A DNA stretch of 64,000 nt, from NCBI GenBank assembly GCA_020744425.1, contig JAGMUV010000017.1, forward strand, positions 248,001-312,000, given 5' to 3'. The translations under genes were made by a program, and so were the position numbers. Shown in pieces: positions 34,245 to 43,626 of the stretch (position 1 is the first letter of the stretch; each line of letters opens with the position of its first letter). The stretch is from Dactylonectria macrodidyma. Lineage: Eukaryota > Ascomycota > Sordariomycetes > Hypocreales > Nectriaceae. The notes under the pieces are model-generated. The model was not told where the DNA came from. It was given only the letters and a program-made list of their open reading frames with translations, and did no database searches.

Positions 34245-35969
34245 TTAAACGGTGTCGGGCTGATCCTCCGGAAAGTCGATGTCATCTGATTCTGGAAACG
34301 CAGGGTCCGCGTGGTCCAAGAGGGCTTGCACAGCGAAGATGGGGTCAGAGTGAGGGGGAGGGGGAGGGGGGTAGTTCTGGCGGGCCTCCTGCGGCACTTG
34401 AAGGCCGCCGAGGATCGCAGCCTCATCAACGGCCGCCTCCACGAGGTGATCCTGCGGGTTTCTCACGGTGGGAATGGCCTGGTGGCCAATGTTTGGGGGC
34501 TGTATCCCTTGAAGAGCCAGCGGCCGGCCCACGGTGGTGGGGGGAACGCGCCGCCTAAAGGACTGGGGCGCAGCGGACATGGCATTGGTATAGATGCCTG
34601 CAATGTCGCTCGCGAATGACGTCGTGGTGCCCTCATCCAGCTGAATATCGTAAAGTGGGAGCAGGGCGGGCAGCATCAGCAACAACGCGGCCATACCGCG
34701 GTGAGCGAAGAGCCTCGCAGGCTCGGCGATGCCGTGCTCAACAAGCGGCGAGGCGGGCGGCTCGTGGCCGGGGAAGATCTGCTCCCACATCCGATACCAC
34801 CGCTGCCAATCACTGAGCCCGCGCGGTGTTGGCTCCAGGCAATCGGCCTCGCCCGGGAGAAGACCGTCGAGGAGAGGGCTCTCAGCGAGGTGGTGTTGCG
34901 GCCCCGTCGTACCCCGGCACTCATCACCGTTGACGTGGGCTTCCCACGGCTCGCTAGACTCCCAGATGGTCAAGCACTGGTCGCAATAGTAGAAACCTTC
35001 GAGAACATGGCATCGAAGGATGTGCTGCTTGACGTCCGAGTACCGCTTCAACTTGTACTTCTCCAAGCAGCGGTAGTGCCGCACAGGGTCAAGCTTGTAG
35101 AATGGGCAGGCGAAGAAGCGACCCGACGGACACTCTTCCTCGCCATCGTGGTGGGGCTGGTTGTCATGGTCCTTGTGTGTTTCCTCGTCGCTCTCGCCAG
35201 AGCCATCATTGTTCTTGTTATTTTTGCCCGACCGCTTTCTCTTCTTCGTCGGCCTTTCTTTTCCCTTGCCCTTCCGCTTCTCCTTCGCCTTTCCGCTTGG
35301 CTGCTGATGAACAGGGCCGGCCGGGCAGCAGGTGGGCGCTAGCCAGTTTCGCGTCCAGTAAAAGATGTCGACGACGGTGTCCCAGACGTCACCGAGCTTC
35401 GCCATCAAGAGAAGAAGCAAGTAGTAAAAATAGGCGAGGATGCAATCAGGTTGCGCCGAGACATGGCGCTGCAGCGAATGCTTCGCAATGGATCCGCAGG
35501 AGTTCGGAGGCTTTCCGGGTCGATCTGCTTCTAGGGATCCTTCGCCATCTCCAGTGCATAAGTGGCAAGCTTCCTCGTTGTTCGTGGCGCCCAGGAAATA
35601 GGGCATCGAAAGAAAAACCGGGAACGCCTCTTCCTGTCCACTCCCTCTCCTAGCGATCGGGAAAGACGAAGCTCGATGTTGTTTTGCCTTTGCAATTCGT
35701 TTCTGCTCTCTCTTAAGCCGGCGGCGGACCGTCCGGCTTTGCGTCGGGTCCCCCTCGGCGGCGAGTTTACTGAAGCCGAGTAGGCGCTGGGTGCGGGACA
35801 GGAACACCACGCAGTCGTGGGCGGTAGGAATGATATGGGCGAGAAGCGAAACACCGACGAATAGGAGGATGGTTGTGAGCAACATGATCAACATTCTGGC
35901 CAAAAAATTGTCGATGAGGAATTGCGTCGATAAGAGTCCAGGTAACGCGCACCGGTTGTCGTTTAGCAA
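34245..35969 (-). CDS. zinc-finger-like protein, paralogue A
   Basis: An intronless frame of 574 residues. Residues 25-45 are hydrophobic (LIMLLTTILLFVGVSLLA) and about 180-192 again (AYFYYLLLLL), so either the protein is membrane-anchored or the true start is a later Met such as MAKLGDVWDTV. A strongly basic Lys-rich stretch with PTKKRKRSGK is a likely nuclear signal. It is followed by an acidic stretch and the zinc-binding region at about 290-357: FACPFYKLDP, YRCLEKYKLKR, DVKQHILRCH, YYCDQC, then His and Cys. Next is the conserved WQRWYRMWEQIFP block. The C-terminus is Pro-rich, with PPPPPP. It shares this core with the genes at 38185-39801 and 41155-42441. Role unknown; DNA or RNA binding is plausible. 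Confidence 0.7.
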   Translation of the reverse strand: MLNDNRCALPGLLSTQFLIDNFLARMLIMLLTTILLFVGVSLLAHIIPTAHDCVVFLSRTQRLLGFSKLAAEGDPTQSRTVRRRLKREQKRIAKAKQHRASSFPIARRGSGQEEAFPVFLSMPYFLGATNNEEACHLCTGDGEGSLEADRPGKPPNSCGSIAKHSLQRHVSAQPDCILAYFYYLLLLLMAKLGDVWDTVVDIFYWTRNWLAPTCCPAGPVHQQPSGKAKEKRKGKGKERPTKKRKRSGKNNKNNDGSGESDEETHKDHDNQPHHDGEEECPSGRFFACPFYKLDPVRHYRCLEKYKLKRYSDVKQHILRCHVLEGFYYCDQCLTIWESSEPWEAHVNGDECRGTTGPQHHLAESPLLDGLLPGEADCLEPTPRGLSDWQRWYRMWEQIFPGHEPPASPLVEHGIAEPARLFAHRGMAALLLMLPALLPLYDIQLDEGTTTSFASDIAGIYTNAMSAAPQSFRRRVPPTTVGRPLALQGIQPPNIGHQAIPTVRNPQDHLVEAAVDEAAILGGLQVPQEARQNYPPPPPPHSDPIFAVQALLDHADPAFPESDDIDFPEDQPDTV

Positions 35970-36095
35970 AAAGGTTGGTTGGGCCGTTGGTTTTGATGCT
36001 GGTTGGTAGTATGTTCCAGCGTCTCACAGGCTTAGGAGGCATCCAGCACTATCGGGTTGCGCAAGTGCACCAGAGACTCAGCCGGCACAAAGGCG

Positions 36096-36113
36096 TCGTC
36101 ACAATTGCGACGA
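36096..36113. promoter_or_regulatory. 18-bp CAATTG palindrome upstream of gene A
   Basis: TCGTC-A-CAATTG-C-GACGA is an 18-bp inverted repeat with a single mismatched pair. It contains CGCAATTGTG on the minus strand. It lies about 130 bp upstream of paralogue A. The same 10-mer recurs upstream of paralogues B and C. Confidence 0.65.
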
Positions 36114-36705
36114 AACTTCACCCCTCCCCTAGTCGTAACTGTAAAAGCATTTGCCTCTCCGGGCCTGTGACCCTTATCCGAGTGGGTGAGGCGAACTGGC
36201 GAGGTGGTCAGCCTACATGAAGTCACTTCCAGGGGTTGTGACCAATGACAAAAATTCGACAAGACAGTACATACTGGGCTGTAAAGAAATGGGAAATTGT
36301 CTCACGAGTTCCTCAAGTGGCAAGAACCTTGAAAATAACATCTTAATAGCCCAGGTTGGATTTGGGCGCGTAAACGGGGACGAAAGATAGCAACAAACCA
36401 GTGGGTCCAATACCCAAGACAGCCTGATCAGAGTCAATGGGAAGCCATCTCAGCACAGGTTTCAGGTGTAGTTGCCTTGCAGTCTCAGGCAGCCTACAAG
36501 GCGGTTTTCATTCCTCGACCGCAGACAGCCTCGTTGATCCGGAAGAAAAGGTGATGCTCACTCGAGAACCAAGCCTTTGTTTACATGCACGCATTGTTTT
36601 ATGCAGGCTCGAGTCGACAAACTCGGTGGATCGAGAAGCCTCGCGGGCTTTCCACGGCCAACGTCGTATAGGCGCAGCTGATGGAGTTCCAGGGGCATCT
36701 TACGG

Positions 36706-36715
36706 CGCAATTGTG
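36706..36715 (+). promoter_or_regulatory. CGCAATTGTG site
   Basis: An exact copy of the shared motif with partly symmetric flanks (ACG...CGT). A weaker relative, AGCAATTGTG, follows at 36766-36775. Upstream of paralogue A, about 740 bp from its start. Confidence 0.5.
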
Positions 36716-36934
36716 TCGTCGGGGGGAGTCAACCAGGAAGCCCGCGACGAGATGCGGATGCTCTGAGCAATTGTGATGGCGAGTTTGACACGTTTGTGAG
36801 AAGATGGCATCAGATTGAAGTTAAGAAATAAATTCGATGCATTAGATGGGTCATGAACTTCAATTGTTTAACCCTCTAGCAAAACACAACCCAACCAACC
36901 ACCCGAAATTCCACGCATCCTCACTGGAGCAATC

Positions 36935-37077
36935 ATGTCCACGACTACTCAGACCACGTAAGTTGTGCACGCATCTTTACTCTAGTATTTTGCTAATAAA
37001 TTTCTCTGGCTCTCAAGTTCAGCGCAGAGCCAGCGGTCTCTAAGAGAAGACCGTCTCCAGGACTGGTGGTCAGATGA
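36935..37077 (+). CDS. tiny two-exon frame or 5' remnant of a gene
   Basis: ATG at 36935 opens MSTTTQT. A 65-bp intron (36958-37022) has a good gtaagt donor, a tgctaat branch site and a ttcag acceptor. The second exon then reads AEPAVSKRRPSPGLVVR and stops at 37075-37077, 25 residues in all. The near-perfect intron in a typical first-intron position suggests the 5' end of a once longer gene, or a real micropeptide or upstream leader. No family recognised. Confidence 0.3.
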
Positions 37078-37717
37078 TGGCCTTGCGCTCCAAGGCAGAC
37101 TTATAGTTGGGGGGTGGAACAGCACGGCGCAGTGCTACGCAGCCGCAGTAACAGAGCCCAAGACAGAACGGAAACGAAGTGGGAAGAAAATGCACAAGAA
37201 GCGTTAGATGATACACTTTACACTTAATACCTATTCCACCTGTGCGACTACTTCGAGTTCCTTGCCTCATCATCATTCGGGCATTAATTGACAATGATGT
37301 CTTGTTTAAATGCTATGCCAACCGGTAATAATTGTCGAGTGGTGACCTGGTCATACGGTGAGAGCATTTTGGGGCAGCTTGTTTCCCCTAAATTTGGCTC
37401 TGGAGACGGATGACTTGTCCAGCTACAGGGCTGCGGTTTGGGGTACAGAGGGGGGCTCTTGCAGGATTTTGGAACCGCATCGTACCTAGCACTCCGTAAA
37501 GCCACCAGCGTATTACAAGGGAAAGGGGCTGGTTTGGTCATCTGTAGTGGCAGGTGGGCGGACGAGGTATCTTCCCATATAAATCAGTATGCCAAGTTAC
37601 TTGTTGGAGTATTCGGACAGCATGTCGCCCCAGCTGCACATTTGTGATATGTCTAGGCGACTGATACAGCCACGCCCCTCCACGATCTCTCGGCGGCCTC
37701 ACGGCCAACTCTTTCGA

Positions 37718-37727
37718 CACAATTGTG
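37718..37727. promoter_or_regulatory. CACAATTGTG perfect palindrome upstream of gene B
   Basis: A 10-bp perfect palindrome 458 bp upstream of the ATG of paralogue B. Confidence 0.55.
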
Positions 37728-38184
37728 CCAGCGTGCTCCTCCCCTTTCCACGTCATTCCTCAGGGATGCGATGAGGCTCTGCCCAGAATCCAGCTGGCGG
37801 TCGGTTCGCCTTGTTTCCTCCAAGCCGCTGGTTGCCTTTTTCGTTGCCTCTCTATGTCCAACGCCGGGCCGCCCAACTGCTGTCGTCTTTTTGCACGAAC
37901 TCGCCACTCTTGTCCCCTGACGCTGGGAATCTGAACCGCTTCTGTCTGCTAGTACGAAGCTGATATCTCTTTGGAGATTCACACTGTCGACTGTGCGATT
38001 AAGCACTACAAGCCAATTGCTGTACCATCAGGGCGAGCGAGGGGTGTCCATAACGCGCGAGTCGCCTTCGCTCTACAATATATCATTGATCTATTTTACT
38101 TGAAGCAAGGGGATCACATTTGTCGAGCAGCTTCGCATCCTGATCACGGTTCATCATCGCTAACAGCAAAATAGCAACGCAGCC

Positions 38185-39801
38185 ATGCTGGCATGCCGAA
38201 TCGAGCGCCAAGTCCACGCACCGACCGACCCATATGAGCTCTGGGATTCAAATCGAGATGACGAGACAAACCTTCTAAACAATACCAAGAGCTTCAGTGA
38301 GTACCCGCACACTCGGGCAAATACCATGACCTCACAAGCGCACCCAGCACTGCCATCGTCGCAGACATTGAACATCATCTCATCCCAAAACGTCTCCTCC
38401 GTGTGGCCTACCACCCATACTCTGGGTAGTCCATCCGAAATCATCAGTACTTGGTTCACCAGGGTCAGGCAGGCCAGTTCTACGCTGGCATACATTTTAA
38501 CAAATGCTATTCTCCAACATGACACATCTTCGTCGGTCCTGGCGCCCATGCACGACCTTGTACTGACAGCCTCCTGTTCAAGGTCAAGTTTGGATGACAC
38601 CAAGATGCGCCATCTGCAACAAAGGTCGCCTAGATCAACCCAAAAGCCCTCATCTAGGGCTACAGCCGTCCCAAAGCGTGAAGGCAAAAAGGTTGACACC
38701 GACATACAACCGCAGCGCAAACGGAGCCGTGGAAATGCCAACCATCGCGGTTTCGACGATGACAAAGACGACAGCTCGGATGACGACAAGAGCCATACTC
38801 ATACCGGTATACAGCGCGAAGGAAAGACCAAGGCGGAAGCCTCAGCATTTGCATGTCCCTTTTTCAGGATGTTTCCGATTCGCCACATGGATTGCGTAAA
38901 CCGCAAGTTGACGCGGATTCGAGATGTCAAGCAGCATATCCAACGGCGACACTCGCAGGAGCAAGTTGACTTCTATTGCCCGACGTGCTACGAAATCTTC
39001 CCTTCAGCTATCCCGCGCGACGTTCACGTCAGATCTCGTGGCTGCGATGCCCCGGCATATCCTGGGGGTGACAACTCCGAAGGTGCTTCGCTGGAGGCGC
39101 AACATCTCCTGAAGTCTCGTGTCGACAGGACGTTGACGCAGGTCGACCAATGGTTCGCAATCTGGGACATTCTGTTCAAAGATAAATCCCGGCCAGCCAA
39201 TCCATATCTCGGTACGGTGATGGAGGAAACCATGAGGATGATTCGAGTTTTCTCGAGGCAGGAGGCTCCTCAACTTGTCCCCGCTGTTCTCGAGAGTAAT
39301 AAAATGCCAGGCAGGGAGGATGGGAATCTCGTGCCTCTTCTTCTGGACCTGCTTGAAAAAGTTCAGGACCGCTTCGAGCAGCGGACTCGCGAGTCAAGCA
39401 CTGCTAACAGCCCAGAAAACTTTTCTAGCAGCGGCCAAAACTCGACTCCAGCTCACTACGAACTACCGCCTTTCTCGGGGACTCTAATCTCTTCCCCTTT
39501 GCCATTAAGAGATTTTCAGCCTTGTCGTTTTCAGCCTAGGACATTACCATCCCCTATCCAGTATGGGAATGGGACATTGACGGTCCCGGAGCCGTGGCAC
39601 GCAATGAACACCGAAATTGTCTCGACAACTGATGTTTCACTCTGGGATGACGAACAGACACTGCCATTCATAGACTTGACTGCAACCCATGGTTTCGTTC
39701 AGGAATATCCCGAAGATATGGTAGGGGATTTGTGCTTCCAGGTGGAAGGGGCTGGTCCCGAGTGGTTCCCCGAACCAGTGGATCAGCCTACTTGTCAATA
39801 A
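38185..39801 (+). CDS. zinc-finger-like protein, paralogue B
   Basis: An intronless frame of 538 residues starting MLACRIERQVH. The N-terminal 170 residues are Ser/Thr-rich and probably disordered. A basic stretch (PQRKRSRGN) then an acidic run (DDDKDDSSDDDK) precede the zinc-binding region at about 223-285: FACPFFRMFP, DCVNRKLTRIRDVKQHIQRRH, FYCPTC, then a C-terminal His and Cys. The conserved block DQWFAIWDILF follows about 45 residues later, with NPYLGTVMEE. The C-terminal 150 residues are Pro/Ser-rich and acidic, like an activation region. The same core and domain order occur in paralogues A and C, with low identity elsewhere. A CACAATTGTG site lies upstream. Function unknown; a nuclear regulator is the simplest guess. 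Confidence 0.75.
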   Translation: MLACRIERQVHAPTDPYELWDSNRDDETNLLNNTKSFSEYPHTRANTMTSQAHPALPSSQTLNIISSQNVSSVWPTTHTLGSPSEIISTWFTRVRQASSTLAYILTNAILQHDTSSSVLAPMHDLVLTASCSRSSLDDTKMRHLQQRSPRSTQKPSSRATAVPKREGKKVDTDIQPQRKRSRGNANHRGFDDDKDDSSDDDKSHTHTGIQREGKTKAEASAFACPFFRMFPIRHMDCVNRKLTRIRDVKQHIQRRHSQEQVDFYCPTCYEIFPSAIPRDVHVRSRGCDAPAYPGGDNSEGASLEAQHLLKSRVDRTLTQVDQWFAIWDILFKDKSRPANPYLGTVMEETMRMIRVFSRQEAPQLVPAVLESNKMPGREDGNLVPLLLDLLEKVQDRFEQRTRESSTANSPENFSSSGQNSTPAHYELPPFSGTLISSPLPLRDFQPCRFQPRTLPSPIQYGNGTLTVPEPWHAMNTEIVSTTDVSLWDDEQTLPFIDLTATHGFVQEYPEDMVGDLCFQVEGAGPEWFPEPVDQPTCQ

Positions 39802-40643
39802 TTTCACCAACAGACCACGAGGTACTTAGCATGTCTGTTGTTCCGTATGCTTCAGCTGATTCTTCCCCATTCCTAGATTGAAGATTTCATTGCTTATAGA
39901 AATACAAATATGTCATTAGTTTAGATGTTCTTTGCCAAGTTCTTGATTTTAATCTCAAAGGAAAATGAGTTGATACAGTGGCACAAAGATTTAAGCCCAT
40001 ACAAGGCGGAATGGTGTTGATACTAACCTGACTACTTTTACGCTTTGCAATAGATGCGTAGCTGCCACGGTAATTACAAGACAAAGCCAACCCCTGCCTT
40101 ATACCAGTATTTGCTGAAGCAAAGAACTCATATGCAATTATCTATTTCCGCCGAACGTAACCTGGGTCAAATTTGCCGCGCATAGTGTATGTGTAGCACA
40201 AGATTCTGCCACACTGCGCTTAACATGGCTAACGAGCTGGGAAACCTCGCGGCCATCAATCTGCTTCGGCCAATATTAGTTTGCGTTCATCAGCTGGCAG
40301 CTAGCTAGAATTATTGTACTTTTATTATTTCATGACATGCGGGCAATCAACTGGGCTCATCAAATAAGATCATAGCCGAAAGAAAATACGCACATTCATT
40401 TCTTTACTTCGAATTAGTAGCAGATATTAATAAAATGTATTCATTATAGTCATGTGGATTGGGCTTTTGTTGCACTGTGAGTCCTATCTCTAGGATGCCC
40501 GAGGGGGTCTAGAGACCGGATTCCCAGCAGGAGCCACAGAGGGCTGGATCTAGGGCTTCCTTTTTCGAACCTTCAGCTCCGTGACTGTCCGGAACCGCAC
40601 CTCCGTCAAGGATCGGAGGGGTCCAGAGGTCGCCGTAGACCGC

Positions 40644-40645
<2 letters not shown>

Positions 40646-40675
<30 letters not shown>
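40646..40675. repeat. CAT trinucleotide microsatellite
   Basis: About nine consecutive CAT units ending in CAC. Not in a coding frame that I can support. Confidence 0.9.
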
Positions 40676-40700
40676 CTTAGATCCTCGTTCTATCGTATAG

Positions 40701-40743
40701 ATGTAACAACCTTTTTTCGTCGTTTTATTCAAGATTGTTACAT
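40701..40743. repeat. short inverted repeat, possible element end
   Basis: atgtaacaa (40701-40709) and ttgttacat (40735-40743) form a 9-bp inverted repeat around a T-rich loop. TG...CA ends are seen in LTRs, but no second copy or target duplication is visible. Confidence 0.35.
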
Positions 40744-41154
40744 AGATCAAAGGGGTACAGCAATTACAAACAATAAGGGCACACACTAACATCACACTTA
40801 ATACAAAGAAATATAGTCATCAACACAATAGTATTTGCTGCGCATGTATCGTTGTTATCGGTCCTCAATGAATGCAATATCACAGCATCAGTGCTCATTC
40901 TTGAGAAAATTCAACTACGCACCGCAACGAGACCAAATATTACGAGATGAGGCAGAACACGTAGTTTTGATTTATATGATCTCCCATGTCCACCGACAAT
41001 CTCGAACTTCACTACATGTTTCTCCCACTACATAATTCGCTACTCCTTGCAATCCCCTCAGTTTCCCCAATCCCCACGACACTTACACAATTCCATCGTC
41101 CACGCTGCTCCAGGCTCTCCGTCTTCCCATCTCAACGACATTCTTCAACAGCCC

Positions 41155-42441
41155 CTATGCATTCTCAAACGCCATGCTCAATAAGTCTTGCAACATTAGT
41201 CTATGAATTGCGGCCTCCGCACTGCTCTCACCCCCCTGCTTCCGACGAACCAGGCTGTGCCGAGCCAAGTACTGCTCAATGTAATCCCTGCCGTGGAGAC
41301 CCCAATGGTCTCGTACCATAGTTACCATCAACTCGACGCCATCTTCAAGGTACGGCGAGCGACAGAGTTCGGTTTTGGGGAAGACAGTAGCCCAGACGCG
41401 CTGCCACCGCTTCGTCACGCCGAGGTGCAATTTGTCCCCCCTCAGCAGCTGGGCCTTTTGATATGCACTGACCCCATCGATGACCTTCGGACTGCGAAGC
41501 TCGCACGTCCTCGCCCGGGCGTGGTTGTCTCGGTCCACGGCTCTATCGAATGTCTGGCGACACATCGGGCAATATGGTGGCTGCGTATGATGTTTTCGGA
41601 TGTGGTGAATCACATCTTCGACTGACTGAAGGTCGTGCTGCAACAGGCATTTCTGGTACCTTGTTGGGTTTGAGACGTAGAAGGGACAGGCCAGGTGGAA
41701 GTATCCATCGACGCGGGAGACGACGACGAGTTCAGGGTCGTCTTGGTCCTCCTCCTCAAGATATCCTGATTGAGACTTCCAGTCGGTTGTTCTGGCGCGC
41801 TTGCGAGGCGGTGGTCTGTTGTCTGGCGGTGCATCGTATCTCGCCGAGGCCAATCGGGCCTGAATCTTGTCGTACAAAGACTCCCGCATACCTGCTCGCA
41901 TGCTTTGAAAGTCGTGATCCGTATCTGAATTGCACTCTCCAACTATTACATCATCGCACAGCGACCTGTCGTCTTTATTGAAGATATCCTCTTCGGAATC
42001 ACCATCACTGCTTGAGGAACCGTCGTCCAGTTCACTTTCAGACGAAGACACCCCATCATCTTCGCCGTCCAAGATCTCAACGGGGAAAGTTGTTCCACGA
42101 CGCTGGTGGCTTTTGACACCCGTTATAGGCTTCCCAGACCTGCTCCGTTTGGTTCCCCAAGGACGCGTTAGGTAGTCGTACGGCTCGAACAGGTAGAATG
42201 GACAATACTCTACAGCTGCGTCGTCGGTCTCGTCGGACTGGGATTGGCTTGCTGATACGGCGTGCCCCTCTCTAGGTCGGTATGGTATAGTGCTGATTGA
42301 ACCGTCTTTAGATATGGCTTGTCGTGCCTCTGCATCTGCAAGCCAGGTGTGTGATAGTATGGCGTAGGAAGGGAGTTCCGTATCAGGACAATCAACCACT
42401 TGACCTGTATTGACATGAGGAAGTTTCATTTTTAAATCCAA
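41155..42441 (-). CDS. zinc-finger-like protein, paralogue C, with truncated HET start
   Basis: 428 residues, intronless. The start is MDLKMKLPHVN; Met5 is also possible. Residues 5-45 (MKLPHVNTGQVV ... LPSYAILSHTWLADAEA) match the first block of HET domains, in which a short leader is followed by YAILSHTW, but the rest of the HET domain is absent. An orphan CPFY motif follows at about 80 (EYCPFYLFEPYDYL), then a Ser/Asp-rich acidic stretch, basic PPPRKRARTTDWK, and the full zinc-binding region at about 250-312: LACPFYVSNP, QKCLLQHDL, VIHHIRKHH, YCPMC, His, Cys. The conserved TKRWQRVWATVFP and SPYLEDGVE block follows. It looks like a fusion of a HET fragment with the A/B-type core. HET proteins act in heterokaryon incompatibility, so a role in recognition or cell death is possible but unproven. 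Confidence 0.72.
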   Translation of the reverse strand: MDLKMKLPHVNTGQVVDCPDTELPSYAILSHTWLADAEARQAISKDGSISTIPYRPREGHAVSASQSQSDETDDAAVEYCPFYLFEPYDYLTRPWGTKRSRSGKPITGVKSHQRRGTTFPVEILDGEDDGVSSSESELDDGSSSSDGDSEEDIFNKDDRSLCDDVIVGECNSDTDHDFQSMRAGMRESLYDKIQARLASARYDAPPDNRPPPRKRARTTDWKSQSGYLEEEDQDDPELVVVSRVDGYFHLACPFYVSNPTRYQKCLLQHDLQSVEDVIHHIRKHHTQPPYCPMCRQTFDRAVDRDNHARARTCELRSPKVIDGVSAYQKAQLLRGDKLHLGVTKRWQRVWATVFPKTELCRSPYLEDGVELMVTMVRDHWGLHGRDYIEQYLARHSLVRRKQGGESSAEAAIHRLMLQDLLSMAFENA

Positions 42442-42633
42442 AAGGATTCGGAGCTCAAGTGCCCTGCATTGGTCTCGTCGATAAGGCGTACTATTGTCCG
42501 GAGAAGTCGTTCTTATATAATCTAACAGATTGACCTCAAGATCGATTGGCGCCTAGGATGACACTGTGCCCACAAATATCACCTGACGCTAAGCAGGGGT
42601 GGATCTGTGTCAACGTCGGTGTGATGACTGAAT

Positions 42634-42647
42634 CGCACAACTGTGCG
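42634..42647. promoter_or_regulatory. CGCACA-AC-TGTGCG inverted repeat
   Basis: A 14-bp inverted repeat with two central bases (AC). It is a variant of the CACAATTGTG family (CACAACTGTG). About 190 bp upstream of paralogue C. Confidence 0.45.
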
Positions 42648-42698
42648 CTTCAGCCGTAGGCACGTCTGATGTTCGCGCTACTCCGATGCGTCTTCGCA

Positions 42699-42708
42699 CA
42701 CAATTGTG
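42699..42708. promoter_or_regulatory. CACAATTGTG perfect palindrome upstream of gene C
   Basis: Identical to the site upstream of gene B, 258 bp upstream of the paralogue C start. Another relative, CGCAATTGTG, is at 42917-42926. Confidence 0.6.
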
Positions 42709-42916
42709 ACGATTGTAACGTGGCGCATATTCAGCTCGTACATCGCCAGGTAAGCGATGCTCTAATACCATTGAAACGGGGCGGTTGCGAGGCTGCAAAT
42801 CACCGCCGCGACCATGTTCGCAATAAATGGTTCTCCATTTATTTATGAACTTTTGGCTTCTTATCTTTTTTCACTGGGCTGCCTGCGGCGGCGGTATTAG
42901 TGAAGAAGTGCTGCCG

Positions 42917-42926
42917 CGCAATTGTG
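42917..42926 (+). promoter_or_regulatory. CGCAATTGTG site
   Basis: An exact copy of the 10-mer found at 36706, with flanks GCCG...CTGCG. About 475 bp upstream of paralogue C. Confidence 0.5.
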
Positions 42927-43254
42927 CTGCGAACCCAAACGTGTGTCGTTCAAGGCGCAGCTCCCCTCAATGGAGTCACACGACAAGGGTCACCCGTTGG
43001 GAAGGGCACGAGCAAATGTGCTGAGCTGCTGCAATTTGCTACAAGTAGGCCATTCCATGCCGTCGACCCGCAGTAGCCCGTCTTACATCCGTTGCCATAC
43101 GCAACACATCCGTAACTACAGTCCTCACATTTGTTACGAAGTCACACAAGTAGGGTGGCTTCTGGTTGGCCTCTTCCCTTCAAGGCACTTGCGACCCACG
43201 TCTGTCCATTGATTGTCTGCCTGGCAAAGGTTTGTCTCTCCCAGGGTTGAAAGC

Positions 43255-43470
43255 CACTACTAAATCTACATTTATTTAAAAAAAAAATTTAGCCAACTCA
43301 AGTTAGTAGGTAAATGTAATAAATGCCTATTCTAGTAAGCTCTTTATTAACCTAGTAACAAGTAGCTATATTAATAAGATATAAATAACTTTAATCCTTT
43401 CTTCTAATATTTCTTACTTTAGCTAATAATTATAAATATTTATATATCTTAGCTTAGTTTATAAGGTGTA
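43255..43470. repeat. AT-rich, probably RIP-mutated island
   Basis: A sudden run of roughly 200 bp that is mostly A and T, rich in TA steps (ctagtaa, ttagctaa, tatatat) and without coding frames. The borders are sharp. This resembles a fragment of a transposable element mutated by RIP, but no element could be identified. Confidence 0.5.
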
Positions 43471-43626
43471 CGTCTCGATCGAAGGTGGTGCCTCAGATAC
43501 TGGCAACGCAAGGAAGCGCTGCTTTATCTTCTGTTTATCCTGTCTATTGACCTGTCTCTTAACCAAATCGCCTTAGGCGTAAAGAGAGCGAACTAATTCC
43601 CAAATTTGTACACATATGAAGAAAGC

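Larger units (their letters stand above)
35970..38184. other. shared upstream region of zinc-finger genes A and B
   Basis: 2.2 kb between the divergent starts of paralogues A and B. Holds CRCAATTGTG sites at 36098-36107, 36706-36715 and 37718-37727, a related site at 36766-36775, and a small spliced reading frame at 36935-37077. No other gene. Confidence 0.5.
39802..41154. other. intergenic, converging 3' flanks
   Basis: 1.35 kb between paralogues B and C, which converge here. Contains a (CAT)9 microsatellite and a 9-bp inverted repeat. No gene seen. Confidence 0.5.
42442..43626. other. upstream region of gene C plus AT-rich island
   Basis: Holds three palindromic motif sites (42634, 42699, 42917) in the first 500 bp and an AT-rich island at 43255-43470. 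No gene seen. Confidence 0.5.

Noticed and set aside
35102..35653. 183-codon plus-strand frame opposite paralogue A
   Set aside because: It is a shadow of the basic, repetitive coding region of paralogue A.
40701..40743. Possible solo LTR
   Set aside because: Only a 9-bp inverted repeat with TG..CA ends; no target duplication or second copy seen, so it is left as a low-confidence repeat.
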